Origin: Polaromonas sp. 39-63-25
Lineage (GTDB): Bacteria > Pseudomonadota > Gammaproteobacteria > Burkholderiales > Burkholderiaceae_C
NCBI RefSeq assembly: GCF_002278925.1
Contig: NZ_NCJH01000004.1
Location: forward strand, 1-64,000
DNA length: 64,000 nt
Direction: 5' to 3'
Every line of letters begins with the position of its first letter. Within the stretch, counting starts at the first letter, position 1. Below are positions 28,076 through 37,169 of this stretch, in pieces. The notes beneath the pieces were generated by a model, which was not told the origin of the DNA, ran no database searches, and saw only the letters and a program-made list of their open reading frames with translations. A program made the position numbers and the translations under genes.

Positions 28076-29032
28076 ATGAACGCCCGCACACCATCCAATC
28101 TGCTGCCAGCCGACCCGGCGACCTCCATCGCTCGGCTGTCCAACGCCCACCTCGACGCGCTCGAGGAGGAAACGATTTTCATCCTGCGCGAAGTGGCCGC
28201 GGCCTTCGAGCGCCCGGCCTTGCTGTTTTCAGGTGGCAAGGACTCGCTGGTCATGCTCAAGTGCGCCGAGAAGGCCTTCGGCGTGGGCCGCATCCCCTAC
28301 CCGCTGCTGATGATCGACACCGGCCACAACTTCCAGGAAGTGACCGACTTCCGCGACCTGCGCGCGAAAGAGCTCGGCGCCGAGCTGATCGTGCGCAACG
28401 TCGAAGACTCGATGAAACGCGGCACGGTGCGGCTGGCGCATCCCGGCGAATCGCGCAATGTGCACCAGTCGGTGACCTTGCTGGAAGCCATCGACGAGTT
28501 CCGCTTCGACGCGCTGATCGGCGGCGCGCGCCGCGACGAGGAGAAAGCCCGCGCCAAGGAGCGCATCTTCTCGCACCGCGACAGTTTCGGCCAGTGGCAG
28601 CCCAAGGCCCAGCGGCCCGAACTCTGGACCCTGTTCAACACCCGGCTGCAGCCCGGCGAACACTTCCGCGTGTTCCCGATCTCCAACTGGACCGAACTCG
28701 ACGTCTGGCAGTACATCGAACGCGAAGCCATTGCCCTGCCCTCGCTGTACTACGCGCACCAGCGCAAGGTGGTCGAACGCAAGGGCCTCTTGGTCCCGGT
28801 GACCGAACTGACGCCGGCCCGCGAGGGTGAGGAAGTGATCGAGAAAACCGTGCGTTTTCGCACCGTGGGCGACATCACCTGCACCTGCCCGGTGGACAGC
28901 CCGGCCGCCACCGCCGCCGAGATCGTGATCGAGACCCTGGCCGCCGATGTGAGCGAGCGCGGCGCGACACGCATGGACGACAAGACTTCCGACGCTTCGA
29001 TGGAAAAGCGCAAAAAAGACGGGTACTTCTGA
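28076..29032 (+). CDS. cysD: Sulfate adenylyltransferase subunit 2
   Basis: A 318-residue CysD. The PP-loop reads LLFSGGKDSLVML, followed by PLLMIDTGHNFQEV and the conserved AHPGESRNV and GGARRDEEKARAKER blocks. With CysN it makes APS from sulfate and ATP, driven by GTP hydrolysis. ATG 28076 lies three bases after the cysH stop, and the stop TGA overlaps the cysN start (ATGA), so subunits are translationally coupled. Confidence 0.96.
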   Translation: MNARTPSNLLPADPATSIARLSNAHLDALEEETIFILREVAAAFERPALLFSGGKDSLVMLKCAEKAFGVGRIPYPLLMIDTGHNFQEVTDFRDLRAKELGAELIVRNVEDSMKRGTVRLAHPGESRNVHQSVTLLEAIDEFRFDALIGGARRDEEKARAKERIFSHRDSFGQWQPKAQRPELWTLFNTRLQPGEHFRVFPISNWTELDVWQYIEREAIALPSLYYAHQRKVVERKGLLVPVTELTPAREGEEVIEKTVRFRTVGDITCTCPVDSPAATAAEIVIETLAADVSERGATRMDDKTSDASMEKRKKDGYF

Positions 29033-30345
29033 TGAACACTACTGATTTGATAGCTGGCGGCGCAACACTGGCGGGCGCTGCAGGCCAAAATGACCTGAAA
29101 TCCGCGCTGAAGTTCATCACCTGCGGCTCGGTCGACGACGGCAAGAGCACGCTGATTGGCCGCCTGCTGGTGGACAGCAAGGCCGTGCTGCAGGACCACC
29201 TGGCCGGTGTGCAGCGCGGCGGCGAAACCGACCTGGCCTTGCTGACCGACGGCCTGTCGGCCGAACGAGAACAGGGCATCACCATCGACGTGGCCTACCG
29301 CTATTTCGCCACCGAGCACCGCAAGTTCATCATCGGCGACGCGCCCGGCCACGAGCAGTACACGCGCAACATGGTCACGGCCGCGTCGAGTGCCGACGCC
29401 GCCGTGGTGCTGGTCGATGCGACCAAGCTGGACTGGAAAACTCCGTCCATGGAACTGTTGCCGCAAACGCGGCGCCATTCGCTGCTGGTCAACCTGCTGC
29501 GTGTGCCATCCATTGTGTTCACGGTCAACAAGCTCGACGCGGTGGAAGATCCCGCGCTGGCCTTCAAAAACATCAGCGCAGCGCTGACGGCTTTTGCGGG
29601 CGCTGCGCAGATCCCGGTCAGGGCCATCGTGCCGATTTCCGCACTCAAGGGCCACAACGTGGTGGACGCCATGCCCGGCTGGTGCGGCTACGAAGGCCTG
29701 TCGCTGCTCCAGTTGCTGGAGCACCTGCCGGCCACCCCGGCCGAAAGCACCGAGGCGTTTGCCTTCCCGGTGCAGTGGGTGGAAAAATTCTCGTCCTCTG
29801 CGGACACCTCACAAGGCCGCCGCGTCTTCTGGGGCCGTGTCGCCACCGGCGGCGTACAGCCCGGCCAGAGCGTCACCGTGCTGCCCAGCGGGCAGACCGC
29901 CGTGGTGGCCCAGGTGCTCGACCACGCCCGCCAGCCCAACTCCATTCTGGCCGGCCACAGCGCCGGCATCGTGCTGGACCGCGAGGTGGACGTGTCGCGC
30001 GGCGACTGGCTGCTGGCTGCCGACACCTTTGAACCCACACGCGAACTGTCGGTCACCATCGCCTGGATGGACGACGAACCGCTGGTCGCCGGACGCGTCT
30101 ACTGGGCCTTGCACGGCCACCGCTGGGTGAAGGCCAAGGTCAAACGCATCGTGCACAAGCTCGACGTCAATACCCTGGCCGAGGAAGACGCCAGCGAGCT
30201 GCCGCCCAACGCCATCGGCCACATCGAGCTGAGCCTGCAGGCCCCGCTGGCCACCCTGCCATATGCCCGCTCGCGGGTCCTGGGCTCGCTGGTGCTGGTG
30301 GACACGGCATCGAACAAGACCTCGGGCGCCGCGCTGATTCTTTGA
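29032..30345 (+). CDS. cysN: Sulfate adenylyltransferase subunit 1 (GTPase)
   Basis: A 437-residue EF-Tu-like GTPase. The P-loop is GSVDDGKSTLIGRLL, switch II is DAPGHEQYTRNM and the guanine-specificity motif is NKLD, so it is intact. No fused APS kinase (CysC) domain follows. It is activated with CysD to form APS. The first about 22 residues (TTDLIAGGATLAGAAGQND) are translated from a family A repeat in sense orientation, an N-terminal extension unlike the family before FITCGSVDDGKS. Confidence 0.95.
   Translation: MNTTDLIAGGATLAGAAGQNDLKSALKFITCGSVDDGKSTLIGRLLVDSKAVLQDHLAGVQRGGETDLALLTDGLSAEREQGITIDVAYRYFATEHRKFIIGDAPGHEQYTRNMVTAASSADAAVVLVDATKLDWKTPSMELLPQTRRHSLLVNLLRVPSIVFTVNKLDAVEDPALAFKNISAALTAFAGAAQIPVRAIVPISALKGHNVVDAMPGWCGYEGLSLLQLLEHLPATPAESTEAFAFPVQWVEKFSSSADTSQGRRVFWGRVATGGVQPGQSVTVLPSGQTAVVAQVLDHARQPNSILAGHSAGIVLDREVDVSRGDWLLAADTFEPTRELSVTIAWMDDEPLVAGRVYWALHGHRWVKAKVKRIVHKLDVNTLAEEDASELPPNAIGHIELSLQAPLATLPYARSRVLGSLVLVDTASNKTSGAALIL
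29040..29096 (+). repeat. Family A repeat forming the cysN N-terminus
   Basis: Reads CTGATTTGATAGCTGGCGGC, then GCAACACTGGCGGGCGCTGC and AGGCCAAAATG. It starts eight bases into cysN and is translated in frame. Confidence 0.82.
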
Positions 30346-30374
30346 TCAGGATCAGCCCCGATCAAGCACCCGAC

Positions 30375-30404
30375 TTAACCCTGCTCACGGAATCCTCTTA
30401 AAAT
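30375..30404 (+). promoter_or_regulatory. Candidate promoter of fdxA
   Basis: TTAACC, an 18-base spacer and TAAAAT lie 32 bases before the fdxA start. The -10 hexamer matches five of six consensus bases. The adjacent CCTCTTAAAATTGAGG is a small dyad. The assignment rests on sequence only. Confidence 0.42.
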
Positions 30405-30435
30405 TGAGGGTTTCCACCGATCCCGCAAGAACAAC

Positions 30436-30765
30436 ATGACTCACATCGTTACCGAATCCTGCATCCGCTGTAAATACACCGACTGTGTGGATGTCTGTCC
30501 CGTGGACTGCTTCCGCGAAGGCCCCAACATGCTGGTGATCGATCCGGACGAGTGCATCGATTGCGCGGTCTGCATCCCGGAGTGCCCGGTCAATGCCATT
30601 TATGCCGAGGAAGACGTGCCGGCCGACCAGGTCAACTTCATCAAGATCAATGTCGAGCTGAGCAACGCGCCGGGCTGGAAAAGCATCACCAAGCGCAAGG
30701 AAGCCTTGCCCGATGCCGAAGAGTGGAAAGACGTCACCAGCAAACTGGACCAGCTCGTTCGCTGA
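30436..30765 (+). CDS. fdxA: Ferredoxin FdxA (seven-iron type)
   Basis: A 109-residue ferredoxin. The N-terminal cluster region [17 protein letters not shown] and the second [17 protein letters not shown] give the 3Fe-4S/4Fe-4S cysteine pattern of FdxA, and the C-terminal extension [21 protein letters not shown] is family-typical. It shuttles low-potential electrons in the cytoplasm. It lies 66 bases upstream of a ferredoxin-NADP reductase gene on the same strand, so a redox pair is likely, possibly feeding sulfite reductase. Confidence 0.95.
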   Translation: MTHIVTESCIRCKYTDCVDVCPVDCFREGPNMLVIDPDECIDCAVCIPECPVNAIYAEEDVPADQVNFIKINVELSNAPGWKSITKRKEALPDAEEWKDVTSKLDQLVR

Positions 30766-30830
30766 GACGTACCCGCCGCGGATTACGCGCCTGCCTGCCC
30801 TCTTCAAACTGCAACCCCCAAAAAAGCCCC

Positions 30831-31931
30831 ATGGAACCTCAACTGAACCAGGAAGTGATCAACACGGCTGTCGCGCACGATGGCCCGATAGAGACCGATG
30901 CGGTCATCGTCGGTGCGGGACCGGTCGGGCTGTTCCAGGTGTTTGAACTCGGCCTGCTGGAAATCAAGGCCCATGTCATCGACTCGCTGGCCTACCCCGG
31001 CGGCCAGTGCATCGAGCTCTACCCGGACAAGCCAATTTACGACATTCCCGCCGTGCCCATGTGCACCGGCAAGGAACTGACCGACTCCCTGCTCAAGCAG
31101 ATCGAGCCCTTTGGCGCGACTTTCCACTTCGGCCAGGAAGTCAGCACCGTCGAAAGGCAGGACGACGGCCGCTTTTTCGTCCAGACTGCCAAAGGCACGC
31201 AGTTCCTGACCAAAACCATCTTTATTGCGGCCGGCGTGGGGGCTTTCCAGCCGCGCCTGCTGAAGGTCGACGGCCTGGAGAAGTTTGACAACACGCAGCT
31301 GTTTTACCGCGTCAAGTCACCGGCTGACTTTGCCGGCAAAAACCTGGTGATCGTCGGTGGCGGCGACTCCGCGCTCGACTGGGCGCTCAACTTCGCCAAG
31401 GAAGGCCCGAACAAGGCCGAAAGCGTGATCCTGATCCATCGCCGCGACGGTTTCAAGGCCGCCCCGGCCAGCGTCGCAAAGATGAAGGAGCTGTGCGACA
31501 ACTACGAGATGCAGTTCATCGTCGGCCAGGTCACAGGTTACGAGGAAAAGGACGGCAAGCTCACCGGCGCCAAGGTCACCGGTGCCGACGGCGTGACCCG
31601 CGTGGTGCCACTCGACGTGATGCTGGTCTTCTTCGGCCTGTCGCCCAAGCTCGGACCGATCGCCGAGTGGGGCCTGGACATCGAGCGCAAGCAGCTCAAG
31701 GTCGACACCGAAAAATTCTCTACCAATGTGCCCGGCATTTTTGCGGTCGGCGACATCAACACCTACCCTGGCAAGAAAAAGCTGATCCTCAGCGGCTTTC
31801 ATGAATGCGCGCTGGCGGCTTTCGGCGCGGCGCCTTTCATCTTCCCGGACAAGAAAATCCACCTGCAGTACACCACCACCAGCCCGAAACTGCACAAGGT
31901 ACTCGGGGTGGAGACGCCCGTTTTCGACTGA
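30831..31931 (+). CDS. Ferredoxin--NADP+ reductase, thioredoxin-reductase-like type
   Basis: A 366-residue flavoprotein. The FAD motif is [17 protein letters not shown], followed by [19 protein letters not shown]. The NADPH-binding motif is [16 protein letters not shown] and the C-terminal FAD region is [16 protein letters not shown]. The CxxC of thioredoxin reductase is absent, fitting the TrxR-like FNR group. ATG 30831 was chosen by homology. A rho-independent terminator follows at 31956. Confidence 0.93.
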   Translation: MEPQLNQEVINTAVAHDGPIETDAVIVGAGPVGLFQVFELGLLEIKAHVIDSLAYPGGQCIELYPDKPIYDIPAVPMCTGKELTDSLLKQIEPFGATFHFGQEVSTVERQDDGRFFVQTAKGTQFLTKTIFIAAGVGAFQPRLLKVDGLEKFDNTQLFYRVKSPADFAGKNLVIVGGGDSALDWALNFAKEGPNKAESVILIHRRDGFKAAPASVAKMKELCDNYEMQFIVGQVTGYEEKDGKLTGAKVTGADGVTRVVPLDVMLVFFGLSPKLGPIAEWGLDIERKQLKVDTEKFSTNVPGIFAVGDINTYPGKKKLILSGFHECALAAFGAAPFIFPDKKIHLQYTTTSPKLHKVLGVETPVFD

Positions 31932-31955
31932 ACACCGGGCTACAACCCCCTGTCA

Positions 31956-31982
31956 GGCCCGCCAAGTGCGGGCCTTTTCTTT
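31956..31982 (+). terminator. Rho-independent terminator after ferredoxin-NADP reductase
   Basis: The stem GGCCCGC/GCGGGCC around CAAGT is followed by TTTTCTTT. It ends the fdxA/reductase unit. Confidence 0.88.
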
Positions 31983-32006
31983 GTCTGTCGTTTTTTCGAT
32001 GCAATT

Positions 32007-32049
32007 TTATCCGGGTAATATTGACAGCCTATTTTTACCCGGGTAATAT
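32007..32049 (+). promoter_or_regulatory. Promoter with two palindromic operators
   Basis: TTATCCGGGTAA (32007-32018) and the perfect palindrome TTACCCGGGTAA (32035-32046) are centred 28 bases apart. Between them is TTGACA (32021-32026) and, 17 bases on, TAATAT (32044-32049), a good sigma-70 promoter whose -10 overlaps the second operator. This layout suggests tight repression of the kinase/DUF2239/MATE genes by an unidentified regulator. Confidence 0.7.
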
Positions 32050-32132
32050 CCAGTCCATTGAAAAAGAGGACAGGCCGGCGACCACGGCAGGTCAGGCATC
32101 TCTTCCATCTGGTCCTGTCAGGAGAGAACATC

Positions 32133-32630
32133 ATGGGAACCCTTCATCTGGTCTTCGGACCACAAGGCGCCGGCAAGTCAAGTTATGCGCGCCAACTCGC
32201 AGCGAGCTTCAAGGGCGTCCGCCTGTCGATCGACGACTGGATGGGCCAGCTGTATGGCCCCGACCTGCCCACACCCATGAACTTTGCGTGGATCATGGAA
32301 CGCGTCCAGAGGTGCGAGAAGCGCATCTGGGCCACCGCGGCAGAAATTGCCGGCACGGGCGGCCACGTGGTGCTGGACCTCGGATTCATGAAGGTCAGAA
32401 ACCGGACTGAATTCCTGTCGCTGGCCAGCGCCGGCCAGCATCCGGCGCAGCTTCACTTTGTCAACGCCCCGCTCGATGTCAGGCGCCAGCGCGTGCTCCA
32501 GAGGAACAGTGACAAGGGCGACACCTTTTCTTTCGAGGTCAGCGCGCCCATGTTCGATTTCATGGAACGCGAGTTCGAGCCGCCCACGGAGCAGGAGCTG
32601 GCCAGTGCCACCGTGTTCCATTCACACTGA
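32133..32630 (+). CDS. P-loop ATP-binding kinase-like protein
   Basis: A 165-residue P-loop protein. Walker A is FGPQGAGKSSYARQLA at the N-terminus, and the fold includes SIDDWMGQLYG, VVLDLGFMKVRNRTEF and an Arg-rich lid (DVRRQRVLQRN). It resembles small nucleotide or zeta-type kinases (AAA_33) found as stand-alone proteins; the phosphate acceptor is unknown. ATG 32133 follows AGGAGAG. It is first behind the twin-operator promoter and lies nine bases before the DUF2239 gene. Confidence 0.85.
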   Translation: MGTLHLVFGPQGAGKSSYARQLAASFKGVRLSIDDWMGQLYGPDLPTPMNFAWIMERVQRCEKRIWATAAEIAGTGGHVVLDLGFMKVRNRTEFLSLASAGQHPAQLHFVNAPLDVRRQRVLQRNSDKGDTFSFEVSAPMFDFMEREFEPPTEQELASATVFHSH

Positions 32631-32638
32631 AAGAAACC

Positions 32639-33298
32639 ATGCCCCCATCGTCCGGCCCCATGGCCAGCACCTCCCCGCAGCGGTGTTGCACGGCCTTCGA
32701 GGAAAGCCGCCGTATCGCCACCGGCCCCTTGCGCGAGGTCGCCCTGAAGGTCAAGGCCGTCGCCGACCAGGGCCGGCAGAAAACCATTCTGGTGTTTGAC
32801 GACCTGACGAGCGAGCTGGTCGAGCTGGACCTGCGCGGCAGCGACGCCGATGTGCTGGACCGCCTGCAAGCGCCCGGGCTTGCGGAGGGCGGCGATGTCC
32901 CGGCCACGCCGGAGCCGGAGGACGCACCGCGCGGCCCCGGCCGGCCCCGGCTGGGCGTGATCGCACGCGAGGTGACCCTGCTGCCGCGGCACTGGGAGTG
33001 GCTGGGCAGCCAGCCCGGCGGCGCTTCGGTGGCCCTGCGCAAGCTGGTCGAGGAAGCACGCCGCACCCACGAGGGCAAGGACCGCGCGCGCCGGGCGCAG
33101 GAGGTGGCCTACCGTTTCATGTCGGCCATCGCCAGCAGTCTTCCAGGGTTTGAAGAGGCCACCCGCGCCCTGTTCGCGGGAGACAGCGACCGCTTTGATG
33201 CGCAAACCCAAGCCTGGCCGCCCGACCTGCGCAGCCACGCGCAAGGCCTGGCCCGGCAGGCGTTCATGGCACCGGAAGAAAAAAAGGGCGTGGCATGA
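32639..33298 (+). CDS. DUF2239 family protein
   Basis: A 219-residue protein matching DUF2239: RRIATGPLREVALKVKA, LVFDDLTSELVELDLRG, GRPRLGVIAREVTLLPRHWEWL and QPGGASVALRKLVEEAR. Function is unknown. The Arg-rich GRPRLG stretch followed by a helical region could contact nucleic acid, but that is inference. ATG 32639 is taken, though the in-frame ATG at 32660 is possible. Its stop overlaps the MATE start by four bases. Confidence 0.85.
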   Translation: MPPSSGPMASTSPQRCCTAFEESRRIATGPLREVALKVKAVADQGRQKTILVFDDLTSELVELDLRGSDADVLDRLQAPGLAEGGDVPATPEPEDAPRGPGRPRLGVIAREVTLLPRHWEWLGSQPGGASVALRKLVEEARRTHEGKDRARRAQEVAYRFMSAIASSLPGFEEATRALFAGDSDRFDAQTQAWPPDLRSHAQGLARQAFMAPEEKKGVA

Positions 33299-34644
33299 CA
33301 ACACGACCTCCGCTGATGTGGAAGGCCTTCCTCGTCTTCCTGGGTCCCATGATGGCCAGCAACATCCTGCAGGGGCTGTCGGGCACGATCAACAACGTCT
33401 ACCTCGGCCAGATGCTTGGTGTCAGCGCCATGGCGTCGGTGTCGGCCTTCTTTCCCGTGATGTTCTTCTTCATTGCCTTTGTCATCGGACTCGGCGCCGG
33501 GGCCTCGGTGCTGATCGGCCAGGCCTGGGGTGCCCAGGAGCCGGACCGGGTCAAGGCCATTGCAGGCACCGCGCTGAGCGTCGGCCTGCTGGCCGGGCTG
33601 GCCGTCGCGGTGTTCGGCGGAACCTTCACCGGCCGGCTGCTCACCCTGCTGGGAACACCGGCTGATATCCTGCCCGGTTCCATCGCCTATGCCCGCGTGA
33701 TGCTGATCGCCATGCCCGGCCTGTTTGTGTTCCTGCTGGTCACCTCCATGATGCGCGGCGTGGGCGACACGTTGACGCCATTGCTGGCACTGCTGCTGTC
33801 CACCGCGGTAGGCCTGGTCGTGACGCCGGCGCTGATCCGTGGCTGGGGCGGCCTGCCGCAATTGGGGGTCGCCAGCGGCGCCTGGGGTGCGGTGCTGTCC
33901 TTCACAGTGGCGCTGGCCTGGCTGGCCTGGTACCTGCGGCGCAAGGGCCACGCGCTGGCACCCGACGCCCGCTTTCTGCAGCACATGAAGATCGACCGCG
34001 CCATCCTCGGGAAAGTCCTGCGCATCGGCCTGCCCACCGGCATGCAGATGGTCATCGTCTCGCTTGCCGAAGTGGCGGTGCTGTTCCTGGTCAACCGCTT
34101 CGGCTCCGATGCCACCGCCGCCTACGGCGCCGTGAACCAGATCGTGGCCTATGTGCAGTTTCCGGCGATCTCCATCGCCATCACGGCCTCCATCCTCGGG
34201 GCGCACGCGATAGGCGCGGGCCATGCCGAGCGCCTGGGCACCATCGCGCGCACGGCCATCATGCTCAATCTGGTGGTGACCGGCGGTCTGGTGTTGCTGG
34301 CCTACCTGTTCTCGCGCAGCATCATCGGCCTGTTCATCACGAGCGCACCGGTCATCGAAACGGCCCAGACCCTGCTGCACATCATGCTGTGGAGCACGGT
34401 CATCTTCGGCATGTCGGCGGCCATCTCGGGTGTGATGCGGGCCAGCGGCTCCGTGCTGGTGCCCACCGCGATTTCCATCACCGCCATTCTGGCAATCGAG
34501 GTGCCCGTCGCCTGGCTGCTGAGCCGCTCCATCGGCCTCAACGGCATCTGGGTGGCCTACCCCGTAGCGTTCACCGCCATGCTGGTGATGCAGACCGCTT
34601 ACTACCGGCTGGTGTGGCAACACAAGCCGATCCGCCGGCTGTGA
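33295..34644 (+). CDS. MATE-family multidrug efflux transporter
   Basis: A 449-residue transporter with about 12 hydrophobic helices in two related halves. The N-terminal block LGPMMASNILQGLSGTINNVYLG and the repeat-like second half (VLRIGLPTGMQMVIVSLAEVAVLFLV) match MATE proteins, which export cationic drugs or metabolites using a Na+ or H+ gradient. ATGA overlap with DUF2239 places it in the operon controlled by the promoter at 32007-32049. Substrate unknown. Confidence 0.92.
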   Translation: MTTRPPLMWKAFLVFLGPMMASNILQGLSGTINNVYLGQMLGVSAMASVSAFFPVMFFFIAFVIGLGAGASVLIGQAWGAQEPDRVKAIAGTALSVGLLAGLAVAVFGGTFTGRLLTLLGTPADILPGSIAYARVMLIAMPGLFVFLLVTSMMRGVGDTLTPLLALLLSTAVGLVVTPALIRGWGGLPQLGVASGAWGAVLSFTVALAWLAWYLRRKGHALAPDARFLQHMKIDRAILGKVLRIGLPTGMQMVIVSLAEVAVLFLVNRFGSDATAAYGAVNQIVAYVQFPAISIAITASILGAHAIGAGHAERLGTIARTAIMLNLVVTGGLVLLAYLFSRSIIGLFITSAPVIETAQTLLHIMLWSTVIFGMSAAISGVMRASGSVLVPTAISITAILAIEVPVAWLLSRSIGLNGIWVAYPVAFTAMLVMQTAYYRLVWQHKPIRRL

Positions 34645-34699
34645 GCCGGCGGCGCGTCATGCGGGTCCTGCCGTAGAATCCAACTCGCGTTCCCGGAGG

Positions 34700-34790
34700 A
34701 GCGCATTCGCTGGGGGTGTTGCCACGCAAGTGGCGACTGAGAAAGTCCCTTTGAACCTGACTGAGGTAATCCTCGCGCAGGGAAGCATGT
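34700..34790 (+). ncRNA. TPP riboswitch (THI element)
   Basis: The conserved elements occur in order: GGGGGTG (34712), the GCCA/TGGC stem, CTGAGA (34737-34742), GAACCTGA (34753-34760), the GAGG/CCTC stem and GCAGGGAA (34777-34784). Thiamin pyrophosphate binding should lower expression of the following transporter gene. A GC-rich stem after it (34794-34829) may be part of the expression platform. Edges are approximate. Confidence 0.95.
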
Positions 34791-34866
34791 CCAAGGCGCG
34801 CTGCAGGTTTTTCGACCGCGCACGCGCCCTCGCAAGCCGACCTGCCATTGACACAAGGAAAAGTTG

Positions 34867-36174
34867 ATGGCCACCCTACCCGCTACCCCCAACACCGCAC
34901 TCACGCCCCTGGCCCCCGGAGACCGCCTGTTCGGCTGGCGCGAACACGCCGCACTCTGGCTCAGCCTGGGCGTCGGCCTGCTGGTCATGCAGATCGGCGC
35001 CTACCTGGTCCCGGCGCTCGGCGCCAAAGCCGCCATGGCCGTGATTGTGGTCGGATCCATCCTCGGCGCCGGCCTGCTGGCCTGGACCGCGAAGATCGGC
35101 TGCGACAGCGGCCTGTCGAGTGCCGGCCTGATGCATGCCACCTACGGCAGCAGCTTTGCGCGCCTGCCGGTGCTGCTCAACATCGTGCAGCTGATCGGCT
35201 GGACCACGTTTGAACTGGTGGTCATGCGCGACGGTACGGTCGCCATCGCCCGGCAGTCGGGCTCGTTTGTCGCGTCCTTCTGGCCGGTGCTGGCCACCCT
35301 GCTCTGGGGCGGCGTGCTGATTGCCCTGCTCTCGGGCTCCATGGTCAAGCTGGTGCGCAAATTCATAGGCCGTTATGGCCTGCCGCTGGTGATTGCCTCG
35401 CTGCTGTGGCTGACCTGGCAGTTCCTCGGACGCGCCCACGCGCAAGGCTGGCAGGACATCTGGAATCGCCCCGGCACCGGCGGCATGAGCACGCTGTCGG
35501 CCCTGGACCTGGTGATTGCCATGCCAGTGTCGTGGTTGCCGCTGGTGGCCGATTTCGCACGCCATGGCCGCGACGGCAAAAGCGCGCTGCGCGGCACCTG
35601 GCTGGGTTACGCGATTGCCAACACCTGGTGTTACGGCCTGGGCGTGCTGATTGCGCTGACCACACCAAGCACCGACCTGGTTGCCGCCCTGCTGCTGGCG
35701 CAAGGCGGGCTGATCGCCCTGGGCCTGATCCTGATCGACGAGGTGGACAACGCCTATGGCGACCTGTACTCCGGTTCGGTCGCGGGCCACAGCCTGAAAC
35801 CCGGCTGGAGCCTGCGCCGCTGGGGCATGGCCCTCGCCGTCCTGTGCACCGGCCTGGCGCTGGTGCTGCCCATGCACAGCCTGGAGCCGTTTCTGCTGAT
35901 GCTCAGTTCGGTGTTTGTGCCGCTCTACGGCGTGATCCTGGCGCGCCTGGGCGGTGCGCAGAATGTGGCCGCGCTGGTGGGAACGAAAAAAGTCAATGTC
36001 AGCGCGGTCGTGATCTGGGTGCTGGGCGTGGCCACCTACCACCTGTGCGCCAAACTCGCGCCCGAGTGGGGCGCGGCGCTGCCCACGCTGGCGCTGACCT
36101 TTTTGCTCGCCCGTGTGACCCGTGCCCATTCCGGGCCGGCTACCGGAGAACGCGTACTCAGCCCCGCGGCTTGA
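34867..36174 (+). CDS. cytX: Putative hydroxymethylpyrimidine transporter CytX
   Basis: A 435-residue NCS1-family permease with about 12 hydrophobic helices. CytX-like proteins carry the thiamin precursor hydroxymethylpyrimidine across the inner membrane. The assignment is strengthened by the TPP riboswitch upstream and by thiD, which phosphorylates the same compound, lying convergently next door with a 17-base overlap. ATG 34867 has AAGGAAAAG upstream; a TTG at 34864 would add one residue. Confidence 0.92.
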   Translation: MATLPATPNTALTPLAPGDRLFGWREHAALWLSLGVGLLVMQIGAYLVPALGAKAAMAVIVVGSILGAGLLAWTAKIGCDSGLSSAGLMHATYGSSFARLPVLLNIVQLIGWTTFELVVMRDGTVAIARQSGSFVASFWPVLATLLWGGVLIALLSGSMVKLVRKFIGRYGLPLVIASLLWLTWQFLGRAHAQGWQDIWNRPGTGGMSTLSALDLVIAMPVSWLPLVADFARHGRDGKSALRGTWLGYAIANTWCYGLGVLIALTTPSTDLVAALLLAQGGLIALGLILIDEVDNAYGDLYSGSVAGHSLKPGWSLRRWGMALAVLCTGLALVLPMHSLEPFLLMLSSVFVPLYGVILARLGGAQNVAALVGTKKVNVSAVVIWVLGVATYHLCAKLAPEWGAALPTLALTFLLARVTRAHSGPATGERVLSPAA

Positions 36175-37021
36175 GCGGCTTCAAGGGCTTGAGCCGCATG
36201 GCCAGCGGCGCATGCCCGTGGTTCAGCGGCCCGCTGCCGGCGCCGGTTTTTACCTTGGCGCCGGCCAGCAGTGCCGCACGCACGTAGGCCCGGGCCATTT
36301 CCACGGCTTCCCGCAAGGGCTGCCCCAACGCCAGTCCGGCCGCAATGGCGGAAGAAAGCGTGCAGCCCGTCCCGTGCGTGTTGGCACTGTGAATGCGCGG
36401 CGCATGCATCCAGTGCCTTTCGCCCGCTGCCGTCAGCAGCAGGTCCATCACCGTGTCGCCCGGCAGATGCCCGCCCTTGAGCAACACCGCGCGTGCGCCC
36501 TTACCCAAAAGTTCGTGGGCGGCCGCTTCCATGTCATCTGCATTGTTCAGCGGCCGCCCGACCAGCAGGGCAGCTTCGTCCAGATTCGGCGTGACCAGCA
36601 CCGCGCGCGGAAACAGCTCCCGCACCAGCACTTCAATGGCCGGGTTGTCAATCAGCACCGCGCCGCTGGTGGCCACCATCACCGGGTCGAGCACGATCTT
36701 TTCAAGCGCATGGCGGTCAATGGCTTCGGCCACGGCCAGCACGATCTCGGGCGCATGCAGCATGCCTATCTTCACGGCGTCCACACCGATGTCCTCGACC
36801 ACCGCATCGATCTGGTCGCGCAGCATGGCCGGCGGCACGCCATGAATGGCCCGCACGCCCTGGGTGTTCTGCGCCGTCAGCGCGGTGATGGCCGTCATGC
36901 CGTAACAGCCGAGCGCGGCAAAAGTCTTCAGGTCCGCCTGGATGCCCGCCCCGCCGCCGCTGTCCGAGCCCGCAATGGACAACACGCGCGGGTACTCGAA
37001 TTCAAAAGTGTCGTTGCTCAT
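36158..37021 (-). CDS. thiD: Hydroxymethylpyrimidine/phosphomethylpyrimidine kinase ThiD
   Basis: A 287-residue ribokinase-fold enzyme. The N-terminal substrate motif is SIAGSDSGGGAGIQADLKTF, followed by VKIGML, LDPVMVATSG, TPNLDEAALL and the anion-hole/catalytic NTHGTGCTLSSAIAAGLA. It phosphorylates HMP twice for thiamin synthesis. The C-terminal tail (RLKPLKPLKPRG) is a short basic extension. It converges with cytX, and the two coding regions overlap by 17 bases, so antisense interference between their transcripts is possible. Confidence 0.96.
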   Translation of the reverse strand: MSNDTFEFEYPRVLSIAGSDSGGGAGIQADLKTFAALGCYGMTAITALTAQNTQGVRAIHGVPPAMLRDQIDAVVEDIGVDAVKIGMLHAPEIVLAVAEAIDRHALEKIVLDPVMVATSGAVLIDNPAIEVLVRELFPRAVLVTPNLDEAALLVGRPLNNADDMEAAAHELLGKGARAVLLKGGHLPGDTVMDLLLTAAGERHWMHAPRIHSANTHGTGCTLSSAIAAGLALGQPLREAVEMARAYVRAALLAGAKVKTGAGSGPLNHGHAPLAMRLKPLKPLKPRG

Positions 37022-37169
37022 GGAGAAAAGTGTTTCCCGGTGGTTCAGGCCCTGCGAAGGCGATGCCGGATTATCGGGGAAGCCGCTTGGCGCCTTGCGC
37101 CCCGGGGATCAGCGCCTGAATTCTCGGCCCAGAGTTCAAAGCTGCGCCAGAAGTCCGAAAAAGTCAGGC

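Noticed and set aside
32133-32630. Zeta toxin of a toxin-antitoxin pair
   Set aside because: It has a P-loop kinase fold, but no epsilon-like antitoxin gene is adjacent and it sits in an operon with DUF2239 and a MATE pump.
33109-34623. 504-codon open frame on the minus strand
   Set aside because: Antisense of the MATE gene; extreme His/Gln/Gly content.
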